NCBI RefSeq assembly: GCF_013155385.1
Contig: NZ_JABJUQ010000001.1
Coordinates: 27,501 to 71,600, forward strand
Direction of reading: 5' to 3'
DNA from: Bacillus sp. WMMC1349
Lineage (GTDB): Bacteria > Bacillota > Bacilli > Bacillales > Bacillaceae
DNA: 44,100 bases
Part shown: positions 1 to 9,956 of the stretch, piece by piece
Layout of the letters: each line of letters starts with the position of its first letter
Numbering within the stretch: position 1 is the first letter of the stretch
The notes under the pieces: model-generated
The model's database searches: none
Told to the model about the DNA's origin: nothing
What the model saw: only the letters and a program-made list of their open reading frames with translations
Made by a program: the position numbers and the translations under genes

Positions 1-1268
<1,268 letters not shown>

Positions 1269-1368
1269 ATGGAGTGCAGATTAAGTTCGTCACTTGTGAC
1301 GACATCTGCCCTGACTTGCACTAAATGTGCTTTGTATTTCTTATTTCTTGAATTAACAGGTACGTTTT

Positions 1369-1388
1369 GTCTTGTTTAGTTTTCAAAG
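1369..1388 (-). promoter_or_regulatory. rRNA leader boxA-like element
   Basis: The minus strand carries CTTTGAAAACTAAACAAGAC about 100 bases upstream of the 16S 5' end. This motif is common in Bacillus rRNA leaders and spacers and is associated with antitermination or processing. The sequence is seen directly; the function is inferred from family knowledge. Confidence 0.6.
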
Positions 1389-1419
1389 ATCATGTCCCGC
1401 CTCGTTCAGCGGCTTTAAT

Positions 1420-1449
1420 AATATAACATTTAGCTCGTATTATTGTCAA
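1420..1449 (-). promoter_or_regulatory. rrn promoter P2
   Basis: On the minus strand a perfect TTGACA (1444-1449) precedes TATATT or TTATAT (1420-1426) with 17-18 bp spacing. This fits a SigA core promoter just upstream of the 16S leader. A second promoter lies about 94 bp further upstream, the tandem arrangement usual for Bacillus rrn operons. Confidence 0.8.
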
Positions 1450-1513
1450 CACTTTTTTTAAATGTTATTCATTAGAGCTTTTTCATGTCAGCTGTTCATC
1501 AGCGACGAATATA

Positions 1514-1543
1514 AATATACCATGTATGTAAATAACAAGTCAA
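1514..1543 (-). promoter_or_regulatory. rrn promoter P1
   Basis: On the minus strand TTGACT (1538-1543) precedes TATATT (1514-1519) with an 18 bp spacer. It lies 94 bp upstream of P2, and AT-rich sequence further upstream could serve as an UP element. It is divergent to pdaB, whose start is about 90 bp away. Confidence 0.7.
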
Positions 1544-1631
1544 TTATTTTTTTATAAAAATTTAAACATGTTCTATTTTATACGAGCATAGGATGTAAAA
1601 CAAAGCAGCATGGACAAGGAGGAGTTTTTTT

Positions 1632-2396
1632 GTGAATCATTTTTATGTGTGGCACATCAAACGAATAAAACAACTGGTTGTGATTGTGATTGCCGCTTTT
1701 GCTACAGCAAGTTTTTTTTATATGCAAAACCTGCTTCCTCTTCCAGTGTTTTTGAAAGATGACAGTTTAAAAGCAATATATAGAGGAGATGCGGACTCTC
1801 AAGAAGTTTCCCTTACATTTAATATTAGCTGGGGAGATGAAAAGGCAATACCTATTTTAAATACATTAAAAACAAACGGAATAAAAGATGCAACCTTTTT
1901 TTTATCAGCTTCTTGGGCTGAACGTCATCCCGATATTGTGGAACGGATCCGAAAAGACGGTCATGAAATTGGCAGTATGGGTTATGCTTATAAAAACTAT
2001 TCTCAGATGAAAAAAAGTGAAATTAAAAAGGACCTTGTCAAAGCGGAAAATTCCTTTCAAAAATTAGGTATTGAGGATCTTACATTGCTTAGAGCACCAA
2101 CTGGCCAATTTAATAAAGATGTCCTCGCTATTGCCAAAAAACTTAATTACACATTTGTTCATTATAGTATTAATTCTGATGATTGGACAAATCCCGGTGT
2201 AGCACAGATCGTTCAAAAAGTGAATAAATCTGTGAATGCTGGAGACATTATTCTGTTCCATGCTTCTGATTCCGCAAAACAAACAAAAAGAGCCCTGCCT
2301 GATATTATTCACCATCTGCGAAGCAAGGGACTCAGAAATGTTCCTGCTAGCGAGTTAATTGCAAATACAGAAAGTAAATCTTCTGAAGTTCATTGA
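1632..2396 (+). CDS. pdaB: Polysaccharide deacetylase family sporulation protein PdaB
   Basis: 254 aa. A basic N-terminus and one membrane segment (about residues 16-36) are followed by a NodB-like deacetylase domain. The usual TFDDG motif reads TFNISWGDE and the metal-binding HxxxH region reads [11 protein letters not shown], so the canonical metal ligands are altered; this is typical of the PdaB branch. In B. subtilis PdaB is a sporulation gene needed to maintain spores after cortex formation. The GTG start at 1632 is preceded by a strong AAGGAGGAG. It lies divergent to the rrn operon and next to kbaA, as in B. subtilis. The stop overlaps the 3' end of kbaA by 7 bases, tail to tail. Confidence 0.93.
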   Translation: MNHFYVWHIKRIKQLVVIVIAAFATASFFYMQNLLPLPVFLKDDSLKAIYRGDADSQEVSLTFNISWGDEKAIPILNTLKTNGIKDATFFLSASWAERHPDIVERIRKDGHEIGSMGYAYKNYSQMKKSEIKKDLVKAENSFQKLGIEDLTLLRAPTGQFNKDVLAIAKKLNYTFVHYSINSDDWTNPGVAQIVQKVNKSVNAGDIILFHASDSAKQTKRALPDIIHHLRSKGLRNVPASELIANTESKSSEVH

Positions 2397-2992
2397 ACAT
2401 GGCTTTGAAACCTTGGCAGCATCAACAACTGAAAAGCATTACAGCTTAATAGAGGAAACAGCATAAAGTAGAGCCAGTCCTCTTCATTTACTCTTAACGC
2501 TGGAAACCACTCCATAATGGTATATACAACCATTAAAAACAGTGCAGAAATGAACGTTTTTTTGGAGGACTGTTTTTGTTTCAAAAAGGCTACACCCACA
2601 CCAACAACTAATATAAATAACGGGAACCAAAGATATGGAATTAACGATCCGCCTTCTGTTTCAAAAAATAAAAACCGTAAATAAACAAGATCGAAAGTGA
2701 CAAAGAGAATAAGAAATAACTGAATTGAATTCCATAAAGAATGAGACCGGAATATTTCCAGCGCAAATCGGTGAATGGTTAAAAATATAACAAATCCCAT
2801 TTGGGCAATGACACTAAAAATCATCCCTACCCCAATAAACCATATGAGGACTGAAAGAATTTCCAAAACCTCAAATGAAAGAAACAACTCCTTGTATCTT
2901 CCCCACTCAACAGCAAAACCGACAATACTTGTAGTTATAGCACCAATACCTAGTACAGAAAAAAAGAATCGGACAAGATCACGGCTTTTCAT
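2390..2992 (-). CDS. kbaA: KinB-signalling pathway activation protein KbaA
   Basis: 200 aa, highly hydrophobic with about five to six membrane segments, the usual KbaA size. In B. subtilis KbaA is an integral membrane protein needed for KinB to feed the sporulation phosphorelay. The start [15 protein letters not shown] is preceded by GGAAAG. It is divergent to gerD and convergent with pdaB, matching the B. subtilis order pdaB-kbaA-gerD. Identification rests on synteny and hydrophobic pattern as well as sequence. Confidence 0.9.
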   Translation of the reverse strand: MKSRDLVRFFFSVLGIGAITTSIVGFAVEWGRYKELFLSFEVLEILSVLIWFIGVGMIFSVIAQMGFVIFLTIHRFALEIFRSHSLWNSIQLFLILFVTFDLVYLRFLFFETEGGSLIPYLWFPLFILVVGVGVAFLKQKQSSKKTFISALFLMVVYTIMEWFPALRVNEEDWLYFMLFPLLSCNAFQLLMLPRFQSHVQ

Positions 2993-3043
2993 TTCAGACT
3001 TTCCAACCCCTAATTTTTCGCTAAAAATAGCGATTTTTTGTTA

Positions 3044-3073
3044 TGTATAAATTCCCTAAAGACATTCATATTA
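3044..3073 (+). promoter_or_regulatory. Possible SigG promoter of gerD
   Basis: TGTATAA (3044-3050) and CATATTA (3067-3073) resemble the SigG consensus (TGHATRM and CATWMTA). The spacing from GTATA to CATATTA is 17 bp. The site lies 34 bp upstream of the gerD start. B. subtilis gerD is SigG-dependent, which supports the reading; no transcription start is known here. Confidence 0.5.
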
Positions 3074-3106
3074 AAAGTATGAAGAGTTTACGAAAGGAGC
3101 TTAAGC

Positions 3107-3682
3107 ATGTTAAAAACCACAATGCTATGGATAAGCTGTGTTTTGTTCCTATCTGTAACAGCTTGTGCTCCCGCAGACCAAGCAGCCGAAATGGACTATG
3201 AGGAAACAAAAAAAATGGTTGTCGATATATTAAAAACCGATGATGGAAAAAAAGCGATTCAAGAAATTCTAAATGATGACAAATTGACTCAAACACTTGT
3301 AATGGATAAAAAAACTGTTAAAGAAACCGTTGAAAAAACAATGACTTCCAAACAAGGAACTGAGTTTTGGAAAAAAGTCTTTGAAGACCCAAAGTTTTCT
3401 GAGAGTTTTGCCAAAACGCTTCAAACTGAGCACGAGAAAGTGCTGAAAAAGCTAATGAAAGATCCCCAATATCAAAAAATGCTCATTCAGGTCATGCAAG
3501 ATCCAGAAATGGCCAAAAAATATGGTGAGCTCGTCAAGAGCCAGGAATTTCGCACCCATCTTCAAGAGGTTATTACTGACACTTTGACAAGCCCACTTTA
3601 TAAAAAACAATTTGAAGATGAGCTTAAAAAAGCAGCAACCGAGACTATAAAAGAAGAAATGAAAGACGGCAAACAAAGTTAA
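3107..3682 (+). CDS. gerD: Spore germination lipoprotein GerD
   Basis: 191 aa. A lipoprotein signal peptide ends in the lipobox SVTAC, with Cys at about residue 20. The rest is highly charged and helical, with repeated short segments such as SKQGTEFWKKVFEDPKF. In B. subtilis GerD sits in the inner spore membrane and is needed for clustering of nutrient germinant receptors. The RBS AAGGAGC precedes ATG. A perfect hairpin terminator follows directly, shared with the convergent salA. Confidence 0.93.
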   Translation: MLKTTMLWISCVLFLSVTACAPADQAAEMDYEETKKMVVDILKTDDGKKAIQEILNDDKLTQTLVMDKKTVKETVEKTMTSKQGTEFWKKVFEDPKFSESFAKTLQTEHEKVLKKLMKDPQYQKMLIQVMQDPEMAKKYGELVKSQEFRTHLQEVITDTLTSPLYKKQFEDELKKAATETIKEEMKDGKQS

Positions 3683-3687
3683 CACCC

Positions 3688-3714
3688 AGCTTCTTCTTTG
3701 AGAAGAAGCTTTTT
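3688..3714. terminator. Bidirectional terminator between gerD and salA
   Basis: A perfect 10-bp stem AGCTTCTTCT/AGAAGAAGCT (3688-3697 and 3701-3710) has a TTG loop and is followed by TTTTA. It lies between two convergent genes whose stops are both within a few bases. Confidence 0.85.
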
Positions 3715-3715
3715 A

Positions 3716-4762
3716 TCATTCAGCGATTTTTTTTGCAATATCCAAATAAATGAGACCTGTCGGGTGGTCTTCTTTATAAACTGATGGCGCAAAATCATGA
3801 TCATCCCAATCAGGCTGTTTTAATGGAATCTTTCCCAATAGAGGGACACCGAGTTCTTCTGCAAGTTTTTCGCCCCCGCCTTTTCCAAAAACATACTCTT
3901 TTTCACCTGTTTTGACACTTTCATAATAAGCCATGTTTTCGACGATCCCAATGATTTCATGGTCGGTTTTTAAAGCCATTGCTCCTGCTCGGGCAGCAAC
4001 AAAAGCAGCTGTCGGATGCGGTGTCGAGACAATAATCTCCTTACAGCTTGGAAGCATTGTATGGACATCAAGCGCCACATCACCAGTCCCTGGTGGGAGA
4101 TCTAAAATAATATATTCAGCATCGCCCCACTCAACTTCATTGAAAAAGTTATTGAGCATTTTACCAAGCATCGGTCCTCTCCAAATCACAGGTGCATTGT
4201 CTTCAACGAAAAAACCCATCGAAATCACTTTCACACCAAACCTTTCGACAGGAATGACTCTGTCTCCTGCTATTTTGGGTCTGACGGTAATCCCCATCAT
4301 ATCGGGTACACTAAAGCCATAAATATCAGCATCAATAAGACCGACTTTTTTTCCAAGCCGAGCAAGAGAAACTGCCAAATTAACAGAAACCGTTGATTTA
4401 CCGACTCCACCTTTACCACTGGCAACTGCTAAAAAAACAGGCTGTTTGTTGCTGTTTAAAAGTGTTTTCTTCTCCCCTTGAGCAGCAGGCTCTTGATATT
4501 TTGCAATAACTTCTTGAGGCAACTCTTCAAATCGCAAACCAACTGTTTCCGCCCCAGCCTCTTTAAGCAGGTTTACAATCTCCTGTTGAAGCTGGATTTG
4601 TTCGGCAGATCCCGTTTTGGCAAGCGCTACTTTTACACTAACATGCTGTTTTTCAGGTTTCACTTTAATGTCTTTGATCGCATTCAGCTCTCGAAGTGGT
4701 TTATGTAAAAACGGCTCGTCCAAATCACCAACTATTTTTTTTACATCATCTTCTCCCAACAT
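3716..4762 (-). CDS. salA: Mrp/NBP35-family ATP-binding protein SalA
   Basis: 348 aa. It has an N-terminal MIP18/DUF59-type domain (about 1-95) and a C-terminal P-loop ATPase of the MinD/Mrp superfamily. The deviant Walker A GKGGVGKST is at about 115 and the second motif reads IILDLPPGTGD. Family members are iron-sulfur cluster carriers; B. subtilis SalA additionally represses scoC and so affects exoprotease expression. The metal-binding CxxC of some Mrp proteins is not visible. It is downstream of cwlD on the same strand with a 68-base gap and ends at the terminator shared with gerD. Confidence 0.92.
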   Translation of the reverse strand: MLGEDDVKKIVGDLDEPFLHKPLRELNAIKDIKVKPEKQHVSVKVALAKTGSAEQIQLQQEIVNLLKEAGAETVGLRFEELPQEVIAKYQEPAAQGEKKTLLNSNKQPVFLAVASGKGGVGKSTVSVNLAVSLARLGKKVGLIDADIYGFSVPDMMGITVRPKIAGDRVIPVERFGVKVISMGFFVEDNAPVIWRGPMLGKMLNNFFNEVEWGDAEYIILDLPPGTGDVALDVHTMLPSCKEIIVSTPHPTAAFVAARAGAMALKTDHEIIGIVENMAYYESVKTGEKEYVFGKGGGEKLAEELGVPLLGKIPLKQPDWDDHDFAPSVYKEDHPTGLIYLDIAKKIAE

Positions 4763-4830
4763 GATTGAATCTCACCCCTGTTGTATTCGTTTGCAAACTA
4801 AGTATATCATAGATCATGTAAAAATCCCCC

Positions 4831-5544
4831 TTATCCAGGAGGATCTTTATCTTCTGTGAAGTATCGCAAAACTCCTTTATAAACAGAAGCTGCGATTTTG
4901 TCTTGATATTTAGGTTTGCCAAGTTGTTCTGCCTCCTCAGGGTTAGATAAGAAACCGAGTTCAACAAGAGCCCCTGGCTTTTTTATATTTTGAATTAAAT
5001 AAATACCGTGTACCCGCTTTGCTTTTCGCATTGTATTCCCAAGGTTACGCTTTAGTTCATCTTGAATAAATTTCGCCGCCCGCTCATTTTCTTCATATTG
5101 TCCGTAGAAAAAACTTTGCGCACCGCTCCACCTTGCTGAAGGTATCGCATTCAAGTGAATGCTAAGGTAAAAATCCGCTTCGGAATTATTAATCATTTCC
5201 ACTCTTTTTCGTAAATCTTCAGCTTTTCTTCTGCTAAGACCTTTTGTCTCTTTAGCTGCAAGATCATGATCGCCCTCCCGTGTCATCATCACTAGAGCGC
5301 CTTGTTCCTGAAGATAGTCCCGTATTCTTAATGAAACATCTAAGGCGACATCTTTTTCAAGCAGATCTCCACTTGAGGCACCTCCATCAACACCACCGTG
5401 CCCCGGATCAATATAAATGATTTTTCCACTAAGCGGTAAGTTCCACGACTTCCAAGAATCGTCATTATTGAATTGGTACTGAAACAAACATAATAAAACG
5501 ATAAAACCGAATAACAACCCAATCCATTTTATTTTTTTCTTCAT
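4831..5544 (-). CDS. cwlD: N-acetylmuramoyl-L-alanine amidase CwlD
   Basis: 237 aa. An N-terminal membrane or signal segment (residues 6-24) is followed by an Amidase_3 domain. The zinc-site motifs IDPGHGGVDGG, LSIHLNA and VELGFLSN are all present. In B. subtilis CwlD works with PdaA to make muramic-delta-lactam in spore cortex, the mark recognised by germination lytic enzymes. A strong GGGAGGGAAAGGG precedes ATG. ybaK lies 63 bases upstream and salA downstream, so co-transcription is likely. Confidence 0.94.
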   Translation of the reverse strand: MKKKIKWIGLLFGFIVLLCLFQYQFNNDDSWKSWNLPLSGKIIYIDPGHGGVDGGASSGDLLEKDVALDVSLRIRDYLQEQGALVMMTREGDHDLAAKETKGLSRRKAEDLRKRVEMINNSEADFYLSIHLNAIPSARWSGAQSFFYGQYEENERAAKFIQDELKRNLGNTMRKAKRVHGIYLIQNIKKPGALVELGFLSNPEEAEQLGKPKYQDKIAASVYKGVLRYFTEDKDPPG

Positions 5545-5607
5545 CCCTTTCCCTCCCGCTTGTCCTTACTACAAAGATATGGGACAAGAAAGGGAAATAT
5601 GAACTGA

Positions 5608-6051
5608 TTATTGAAGGCGCAGCTTAAAACGCTTGATTCGTTGACTAAAACCTTCCTTCCACCAGCTGTGAATAAAGTGTTCACAAGCATGATATAGCGG
5701 TTCAGAGGCAATTGTTAGATTGAAGACATCCGTCCAGCTGACAGCATAATCATAAAGTTCAAACAAAAGCTGGGTCTCTTCTTTTTCAGACCGTCCCCTT
5801 GCTTTTTGAATGGGTTCTCCATAAAAACCGAACTTACCAAATTGAGCACCTAATAAATATGCTTCAATCGCAAAATCAATACACCCATCATATAAAATGT
5901 CCGTCTGCTTTGGAACAAAATAAAAAAGAGGAGAAAAACAAACCTCTGCTGTCCGAATAATTTTTTCAAGAGAAAGCTCTCGAAGTAGTTTCTTCTCGAG
6001 AATTACCTGTTTTTTTTGTTTTTCACTGATGAACGATACCACTGTCCCCAT
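5608..6051 (-). CDS. ybaK: DUF2521 family protein YbaK
   Basis: 147 aa, helical and charged, with no signal peptide or membrane segment. It matches the B. subtilis YbaK (DUF2521) family in length and in position directly upstream of cwlD. Its function is unknown. It should not be confused with the unrelated YbaK/EbsC Cys-tRNA deacylase. AAAAAGGAGGCGG precedes the ATG and is a strong ribosome binding site. Confidence 0.85.
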   Translation of the reverse strand: MGTVVSFISEKQKKQVILEKKLLRELSLEKIIRTAEVCFSPLFYFVPKQTDILYDGCIDFAIEAYLLGAQFGKFGFYGEPIQKARGRSEKEETQLLFELYDYAVSWTDVFNLTIASEPLYHACEHFIHSWWKEGFSQRIKRFKLRLQ

Positions 6052-6144
6052 AACTCCGCCTCCTTTTTACCCTGTATTGTGTAATGAGGGGCCGGAAATC
6101 ATGCTAAAAGCAGCGGAGGGAAACAGAGGAAGAATCCGAAAAAA

Positions 6145-7029
6145 TTAGAAAAGTTCCCACTGTTCGTGTAGATAATCACTCCATATCTCTTCCTCTTCTT
6201 CAGACATTTCCCCAATCATTTTGGAAAAATCCACTTTTCCCTTACATAAATCTTTTAATGAATGAAATTGTGCAAAAGACCCGGCAAATTTTTTTAAGGG
6301 AGCAGAACGTGCGATTACTTCTAGATTGGTTATTGAGGTTCCACTCAATTCTAATTCCGATAAACGTTCTAATTGAACGAGTGCCGAACCATCTTGAATA
6401 ACAGAGTCTTCAAAAATAAGCGTTTGAAGCTTATTTTGGGCACGCAAAAAATCAAGGTTTTCTAAACAGATATTTTCAATTGTCAACGACTTTAATTTTT
6501 TTAAATTTGCTAATGGTTGTAAATCCTCTTCCTTTATGTTTTTCAATCCTTGAAGGTGCAATTTCTTTAATGAACCAATGTTAGAAACGTCTTTTAATTG
6601 TTCTGCGTTAGAAATGGTTACTTTCAAAATCTCAAGATTTTTGCAGTACTGCAATGGTTGATAGTCAGCAGCCGGAATATCGGTGATATCCAATTCTTTT
6701 AGGGATGATAAATCTGCAAGTGGCTGTAAATCGATTACTTTTGTGTCTTCCAAATTTATGTTTTTCAAATTTCTTAATTGGACAATTGGTTTTAAGTCTT
6801 GGACTGGATTACCGCCAAGATAAAGCTTTTTCAAAGACACCATCTGTTGTAATGGTGTTAAATCTTCAATATGATTAGCGCTTAAAATCAACTCCCGAAC
6901 ATCGGAACAAATCACCAATGGTTTAATTCCCCTTAAATCTTTATCGATTAAAAGCAGTTTCTTCATTCGGCTAAAATTTTGCGGGTTTTCAGAGATCTTC
7001 TGAACAATCGAAGTCCAATGGTCATCCAA
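6145..7029 (-). CDS. Leucine-rich repeat protein (possibly the C-terminal half of a split SUKH-LRR gene)
   Basis: 294 aa from a TTG start. From about residue 40 there are some nine or ten leucine-rich repeats of the short internalin type, for example LKKLYLGGNPVQDLKPIVQL. There is no signal peptide, so it is probably cytoplasmic. The TTG has no convincing RBS. The same frame stays open upstream to about 7107, encoding a plausible ADLWFSQLDDHW segment that overlaps the end of the SUKH gene. This suggests one longer protein broken by a frameshift, or translational coupling without a start of its own. The function is unknown. Confidence 0.6.
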   Translation of the reverse strand: MDDHWTSIVQKISENPQNFSRMKKLLLIDKDLRGIKPLVICSDVRELILSANHIEDLTPLQQMVSLKKLYLGGNPVQDLKPIVQLRNLKNINLEDTKVIDLQPLADLSSLKELDITDIPAADYQPLQYCKNLEILKVTISNAEQLKDVSNIGSLKKLHLQGLKNIKEEDLQPLANLKKLKSLTIENICLENLDFLRAQNKLQTLIFEDSVIQDGSALVQLERLSELELSGTSITNLEVIARSAPLKKFAGSFAQFHSLKDLCKGKVDFSKMIGEMSEEEEEIWSDYLHEQWELF

Positions 7030-7060
7030 TTGACTAAACCATAAATCAGCATGTTCTTGA

Positions 7061-7693
7061 TCATGCTTTGGTGATTGCGGCTGGCAGTGCCATGGAGCGA
7101 ATAGCGTCTAAAAAGTGAAGCTCCTCTTCCTCTCCATAACTCCAACTGATAAAATCTTCTTCATATTCATCAATTGTATAAAATCCTTCTTTAAGGGTAT
7201 TTGTAATATGTATTAGGAAATCTTTTAATTGGTAGGCGATGACATATTTTACTTCTTCATCAGCTCCAAAATTAATGACTTGTCCAACTTTACCTTCTTT
7301 ATCAGGATCAAGATCGATACCAATATGGTTTCCGCTACCGTCACTGCTAATCGGAATCCAATATTGATTAGCATATTTTTCTTTAATCCAAACTGGCGGA
7401 ACAGAGTATGCATCAACCTCATCTTGCCATTCATCACTGGCAATTTCTTTCCACGTTCTCCATTCTCTAACCATTTCTTCCAAAGAGAGAAAAGAAAGTC
7501 CAAAAAACAACCCAGGTCCCAGTTCTTTCTCACCATTATGTGTAAGATATAATGTTCGGAGATCTTCGGGAAACGTGATATTCATTTCTTTTTCAACTTC
7601 TTCAATTTCTTTCACAGTTGCAGGTGGGTTTAAAAACGGCTGAAAATGTTGATTTAGTTCTTCTTTTAAATGTTTGATAACAGATAAGATCAT
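7061..7693 (-). CDS. SMI1/KNR4 (SUKH-1) family protein
   Basis: 210 aa. It has the SUKH hallmark order: an N-terminal helix with PPATVKEIEEVEKEMNITFP, then LRTLYLTHNGE, and a central WIPISSDGSGNHIGIDLDP. SUKH proteins often serve as immunity proteins to polymorphic toxins in bacteria, but many are orphan. No toxin gene is adjacent. GGGAGAG precedes the ATG. The LRR frame follows in another frame with its open part overlapping this 3' end. Confidence 0.8.
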   Translation of the reverse strand: MILSVIKHLKEELNQHFQPFLNPPATVKEIEEVEKEMNITFPEDLRTLYLTHNGEKELGPGLFFGLSFLSLEEMVREWRTWKEIASDEWQDEVDAYSVPPVWIKEKYANQYWIPISSDGSGNHIGIDLDPDKEGKVGQVINFGADEEVKYVIAYQLKDFLIHITNTLKEGFYTIDEYEEDFISWSYGEEEELHFLDAIRSMALPAAITKA

Positions 7694-8069
7694 GTTTGGC
7701 TCTCCCTCAATAAAGTTCGTTTTTCTTCCAAATACTCATGCATTCTCACTATTTCATAACCACCATATAGTTGACACACCAATATTACTGGATATCTTTT
7801 TAATATATATAAAATATTTACAAGGAATAAGCCATCCTATCTACCAAACTGGATTAGTTTGGAAAACAAGTGTATAACCGTGCTAGGAATTCTCCACACA
7901 AATCACGGTCGCTAACCCTCCCATATCTCTCCGGATCGTATCCATACTTTCCTTCGTCCTGCGTATCCATGAGGTGGAGGTTGGAAATGCTCCTATGCTG
8001 GGTCTAAAGCCCGAATGGTGAAAATAAGCTCCAACTCTGCACTATTGGTGTTTGTATGAGAAATTGTTG

Positions 8070-8094
8070 GTCTTTAGAGTGTATTTCTAAAGAC
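8070..8094 (-). terminator. Hairpin at the 3' end of the IS110 transposase gene
   Basis: A perfect 9-bp stem GTCTTTAGA/TCTAAAGAC with a 7-base loop lies immediately after the transposase stop. No strong T-run follows, so it may stabilise or process the mRNA rather than terminate transcription. Confidence 0.45.
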
Positions 8095-8095
8095 T

Positions 8096-9379
8096 TTAAA
8101 CAACCTGTAATTCTTGGGTTCGAGGCAATCCTCTTAATAGTTTAGAACCATCAAACTGACATTGTTTTTGCCCAATGACAAATAATACACGTAGTAACTT
8201 ACAACACAAGGCAATGAGTGATTGTTGCTTTTTCAATGGCTTTTCAGATCGCATTGTATAGTATTGATGCAATGCTTTAAACGTCGGATTATGAGCGACT
8301 AATGGGCGAATAGCCAAATATAAAGCTCGTCGCAAACGACTTCGTCCTCTTTTCGTAATTCGTGTTTGACCCTTGAATTTACCAGAGCTATGTTCTCGTA
8401 AAGAGAGACCTGCTAAATTTACTAGCTGTTGGGGATGACTATATTTTGTCATGTCACCTACCTCTGAAAAAAACAGAGCGATTGTCGTAGATCCTAATCC
8501 TGGTATCTCCATCATTTGTTTGGCTCCTGGAAGTGTTTCTACTAGAGCTTCTAGCTCTTTGTCTAACTGTGCTAACTGTTGCTTATAAAGCTCATATTGG
8601 TCGAGTAAATAATCTAGTTCACGCTGGGCAAACTGAATACCAATTTGAATACCAATACTCTTCTTCGCAGCTTCTACTAGCTTCCTCGCTCGTTTTATTC
8701 CCACTCCTCGTTGAACAAATGGTTTCCATTTCTTAAGCACCTCTTCCGCTGACATTTCTTTAATTTGAGACGGAAATGGAAACATACGCAACGTACAAAA
8801 AGCTGCTTTTCCTTCCCAATCTCTAAACACATCAAAGAATTCAGGGAAGTAGCGTTGTATATGATTTTGGATGCGACCTTCTGTGGTCATCAGTTGCTTT
8901 GTGAGCTGATCTCGTAATTTGACGCCTTCTCTTAATTCGGCATAAACGCCATCTAAGAGGTTTGGTACGGAGTATCGCCCATCCTTAATCAACTGCCCTA
9001 TTACTCGAGCATCCTTTGTATCATTCTTGGTAGGGGAATTGTCATCTAGTTCTTTACTTTTCTTTACATGCATTGGATTTACCATGACAAAATCGTACCC
9101 TTTTTCTACCAAAAAATAAGCGAGGCTAAACCAGTAATGACCAGTCGGCTCTACGCCAAGAATGACGTGATTCTTGCCATTTTCTTTTCGAAGACTTTCC
9201 GCCCAAGTCACTAATTTTTGAAAGCCATGTTTTCGATTTTCAAAAATCAAGCGTTTTCCGAACTCGATACCTCGGTCATCTTGTGCACGTGCTACATGTT
9301 TATCCTTGGCAATATCAATGCCAACAATAAGAGTTAAAGGTGTAATTTGAGAGATTTTATGATTTTGTGTATAATTCAT
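8096..9379 (-). CDS. IS110-family transposase
   Basis: 427 aa. The N-terminal RuvC-like DEDD domain shows GIDIAKDKH, GVEPTGHYW and KNDTKDARVIGQL. The C-terminal Transposase_20 domain shows MEIPGLGSTTIA and NLAGLSLREHSSGKF, the latter holding the likely catalytic serine. IS110 enzymes recombine DNA guided by a bridge RNA made from the element's own noncoding end. The frame is intact. The start ATG follows AAGGAGG, which lies within a predicted stem. It probably acts only on its own element. Confidence 0.95.
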   Translation of the reverse strand: MNYTQNHKISQITPLTLIVGIDIAKDKHVARAQDDRGIEFGKRLIFENRKHGFQKLVTWAESLRKENGKNHVILGVEPTGHYWFSLAYFLVEKGYDFVMVNPMHVKKSKELDDNSPTKNDTKDARVIGQLIKDGRYSVPNLLDGVYAELREGVKLRDQLTKQLMTTEGRIQNHIQRYFPEFFDVFRDWEGKAAFCTLRMFPFPSQIKEMSAEEVLKKWKPFVQRGVGIKRARKLVEAAKKSIGIQIGIQFAQRELDYLLDQYELYKQQLAQLDKELEALVETLPGAKQMMEIPGLGSTTIALFFSEVGDMTKYSHPQQLVNLAGLSLREHSSGKFKGQTRITKRGRSRLRRALYLAIRPLVAHNPTFKALHQYYTMRSEKPLKKQQSLIALCCKLLRVLFVIGQKQCQFDGSKLLRGLPRTQELQVV

Positions 9380-9390
9380 TATTGAGTCCT

Positions 9391-9457
9391 CCTTGGTTAC
9401 TTAAATTAAGGGTCCATTTTTGCTTCGAAGCTTTGGACACCTCGTATGATACCAAGG
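9391..9457 (-). ncRNA. Structured leader upstream of the transposase, candidate bridge-RNA segment
   Basis: Between the element end and the transposase ATG, nested pairings are visible: CCTTGGT with ACCAAGG (9451-9457 and 9391-9397), then GTCCA with TGGAC (9434-9438 and 9412-9416), enclosing GCTTCGAAGC. The outer arm partly covers the AAGGAGG ribosome site. IS110-group elements encode a bridge RNA in this region. That identity is inferred; the pairings are seen. Confidence 0.4.
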
Positions 9458-9538
9458 GGCTCTTTTTTTGTTCAACTCTCAAATTTCTTCATTACAGGAA
9501 TGCTCCTATTTCCACAGGAGGAACGTTAAAAAAGACAA

Positions 9539-9700
9539 TTATTTTTTGAGATCTTTTATATTGCTTTCCAACTTTGAAATCACTTCAGTTAACTTCTCTA
9601 TCTTTTTCTCAAATCTAAATAACAGATAGATGGCTAATATTAAAGGAAACCCAAAATTTCCAATTTGTGATAGTATTTGTTCTAACTCTAGCATACTCAT
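9539..9700 (-). CDS. YvrJ-family small membrane protein
   Basis: 53 aa. A short N-terminus is followed by one membrane segment, QIGNFGFPLILAIYLLFRFE, and a charged helix of K/E residues. This matches the YvrJ pattern of a GFP motif, single membrane helix and basic-acidic coiled tail. In B. subtilis yvrJ lies beside sigO-rsoA and is controlled by that sigma factor; such a pair lies 2.3 kb away here. The RBS AAAGGAGAG sits in the last codons of the upstream gene, so the two are coupled. The biochemical role is unknown. The IS110 element lies directly downstream. Confidence 0.75.
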   Translation of the reverse strand: MSMLELEQILSQIGNFGFPLILAIYLLFRFEKKIEKLTEVISKLESNIKDLKK

Positions 9701-9707
9701 TTTACAT

Positions 9708-9956
9708 TTACTCTCCTTTCTTATCTATAGAAAGTGAGCTTGTCTTCTGGATGTTAAAACATGTTTTGGCTGATTCTTGCTGCAATTCTAAAATGAGTAT
9801 CTTAGCGGGAAACTTGATTCCACCGACACCCTTTGTTCCACTACTCCTATACAAGTGCAACAACAACCAATTAACAAAAGGTAAATCGAAAAGAACACCC
9901 GGTCGCGATTCATAATCAACAAGATTTAAAATCATCCCACCTAAGTATCTACTCAC
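9708..9956 (-). CDS. Hypothetical protein in the yvrJ-like micro-operon
   Basis: 82 aa, start GTG, overlapping the upstream stop by 4 bases (GTGA). It has a modestly hydrophobic centre (FDLPFVNWLLLHLY) but no clear signal peptide. It ends KKGE, with the codons forming the ribosome site of the next gene. The tight coupling on both sides is the main reason to accept it as real. No family was recognised. Confidence 0.55.
   Translation of the reverse strand: MSRYLGGMILNLVDYESRPGVLFDLPFVNWLLLHLYRSSGTKGVGGIKFPAKILILELQQESAKTCFNIQKTSSLSIDKKGE

Larger units (their letters stand above)
7988..9512. mobile_element. IS110-family insertion sequence (ends estimated)
   Basis: One IS110 transposase gene is flanked by noncoding arms and has no long terminal inverted repeats, as usual for this family. 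The string AATGCTCCTAT occurs on the plus strand at both sides (about 7990 and 9500) and is a candidate for the core/target sequence that flanks IS110 elements. This gives an element of about 1.5 kb. The left boundary is uncertain: GC-richer sequence continues to about 7880. The element lies just downstream of the yvrJ-like gene. The rest of 7694-7987 has no gene, only a CCAAAC/GTTTGG hairpin near 7844-7862. Confidence 0.6.
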
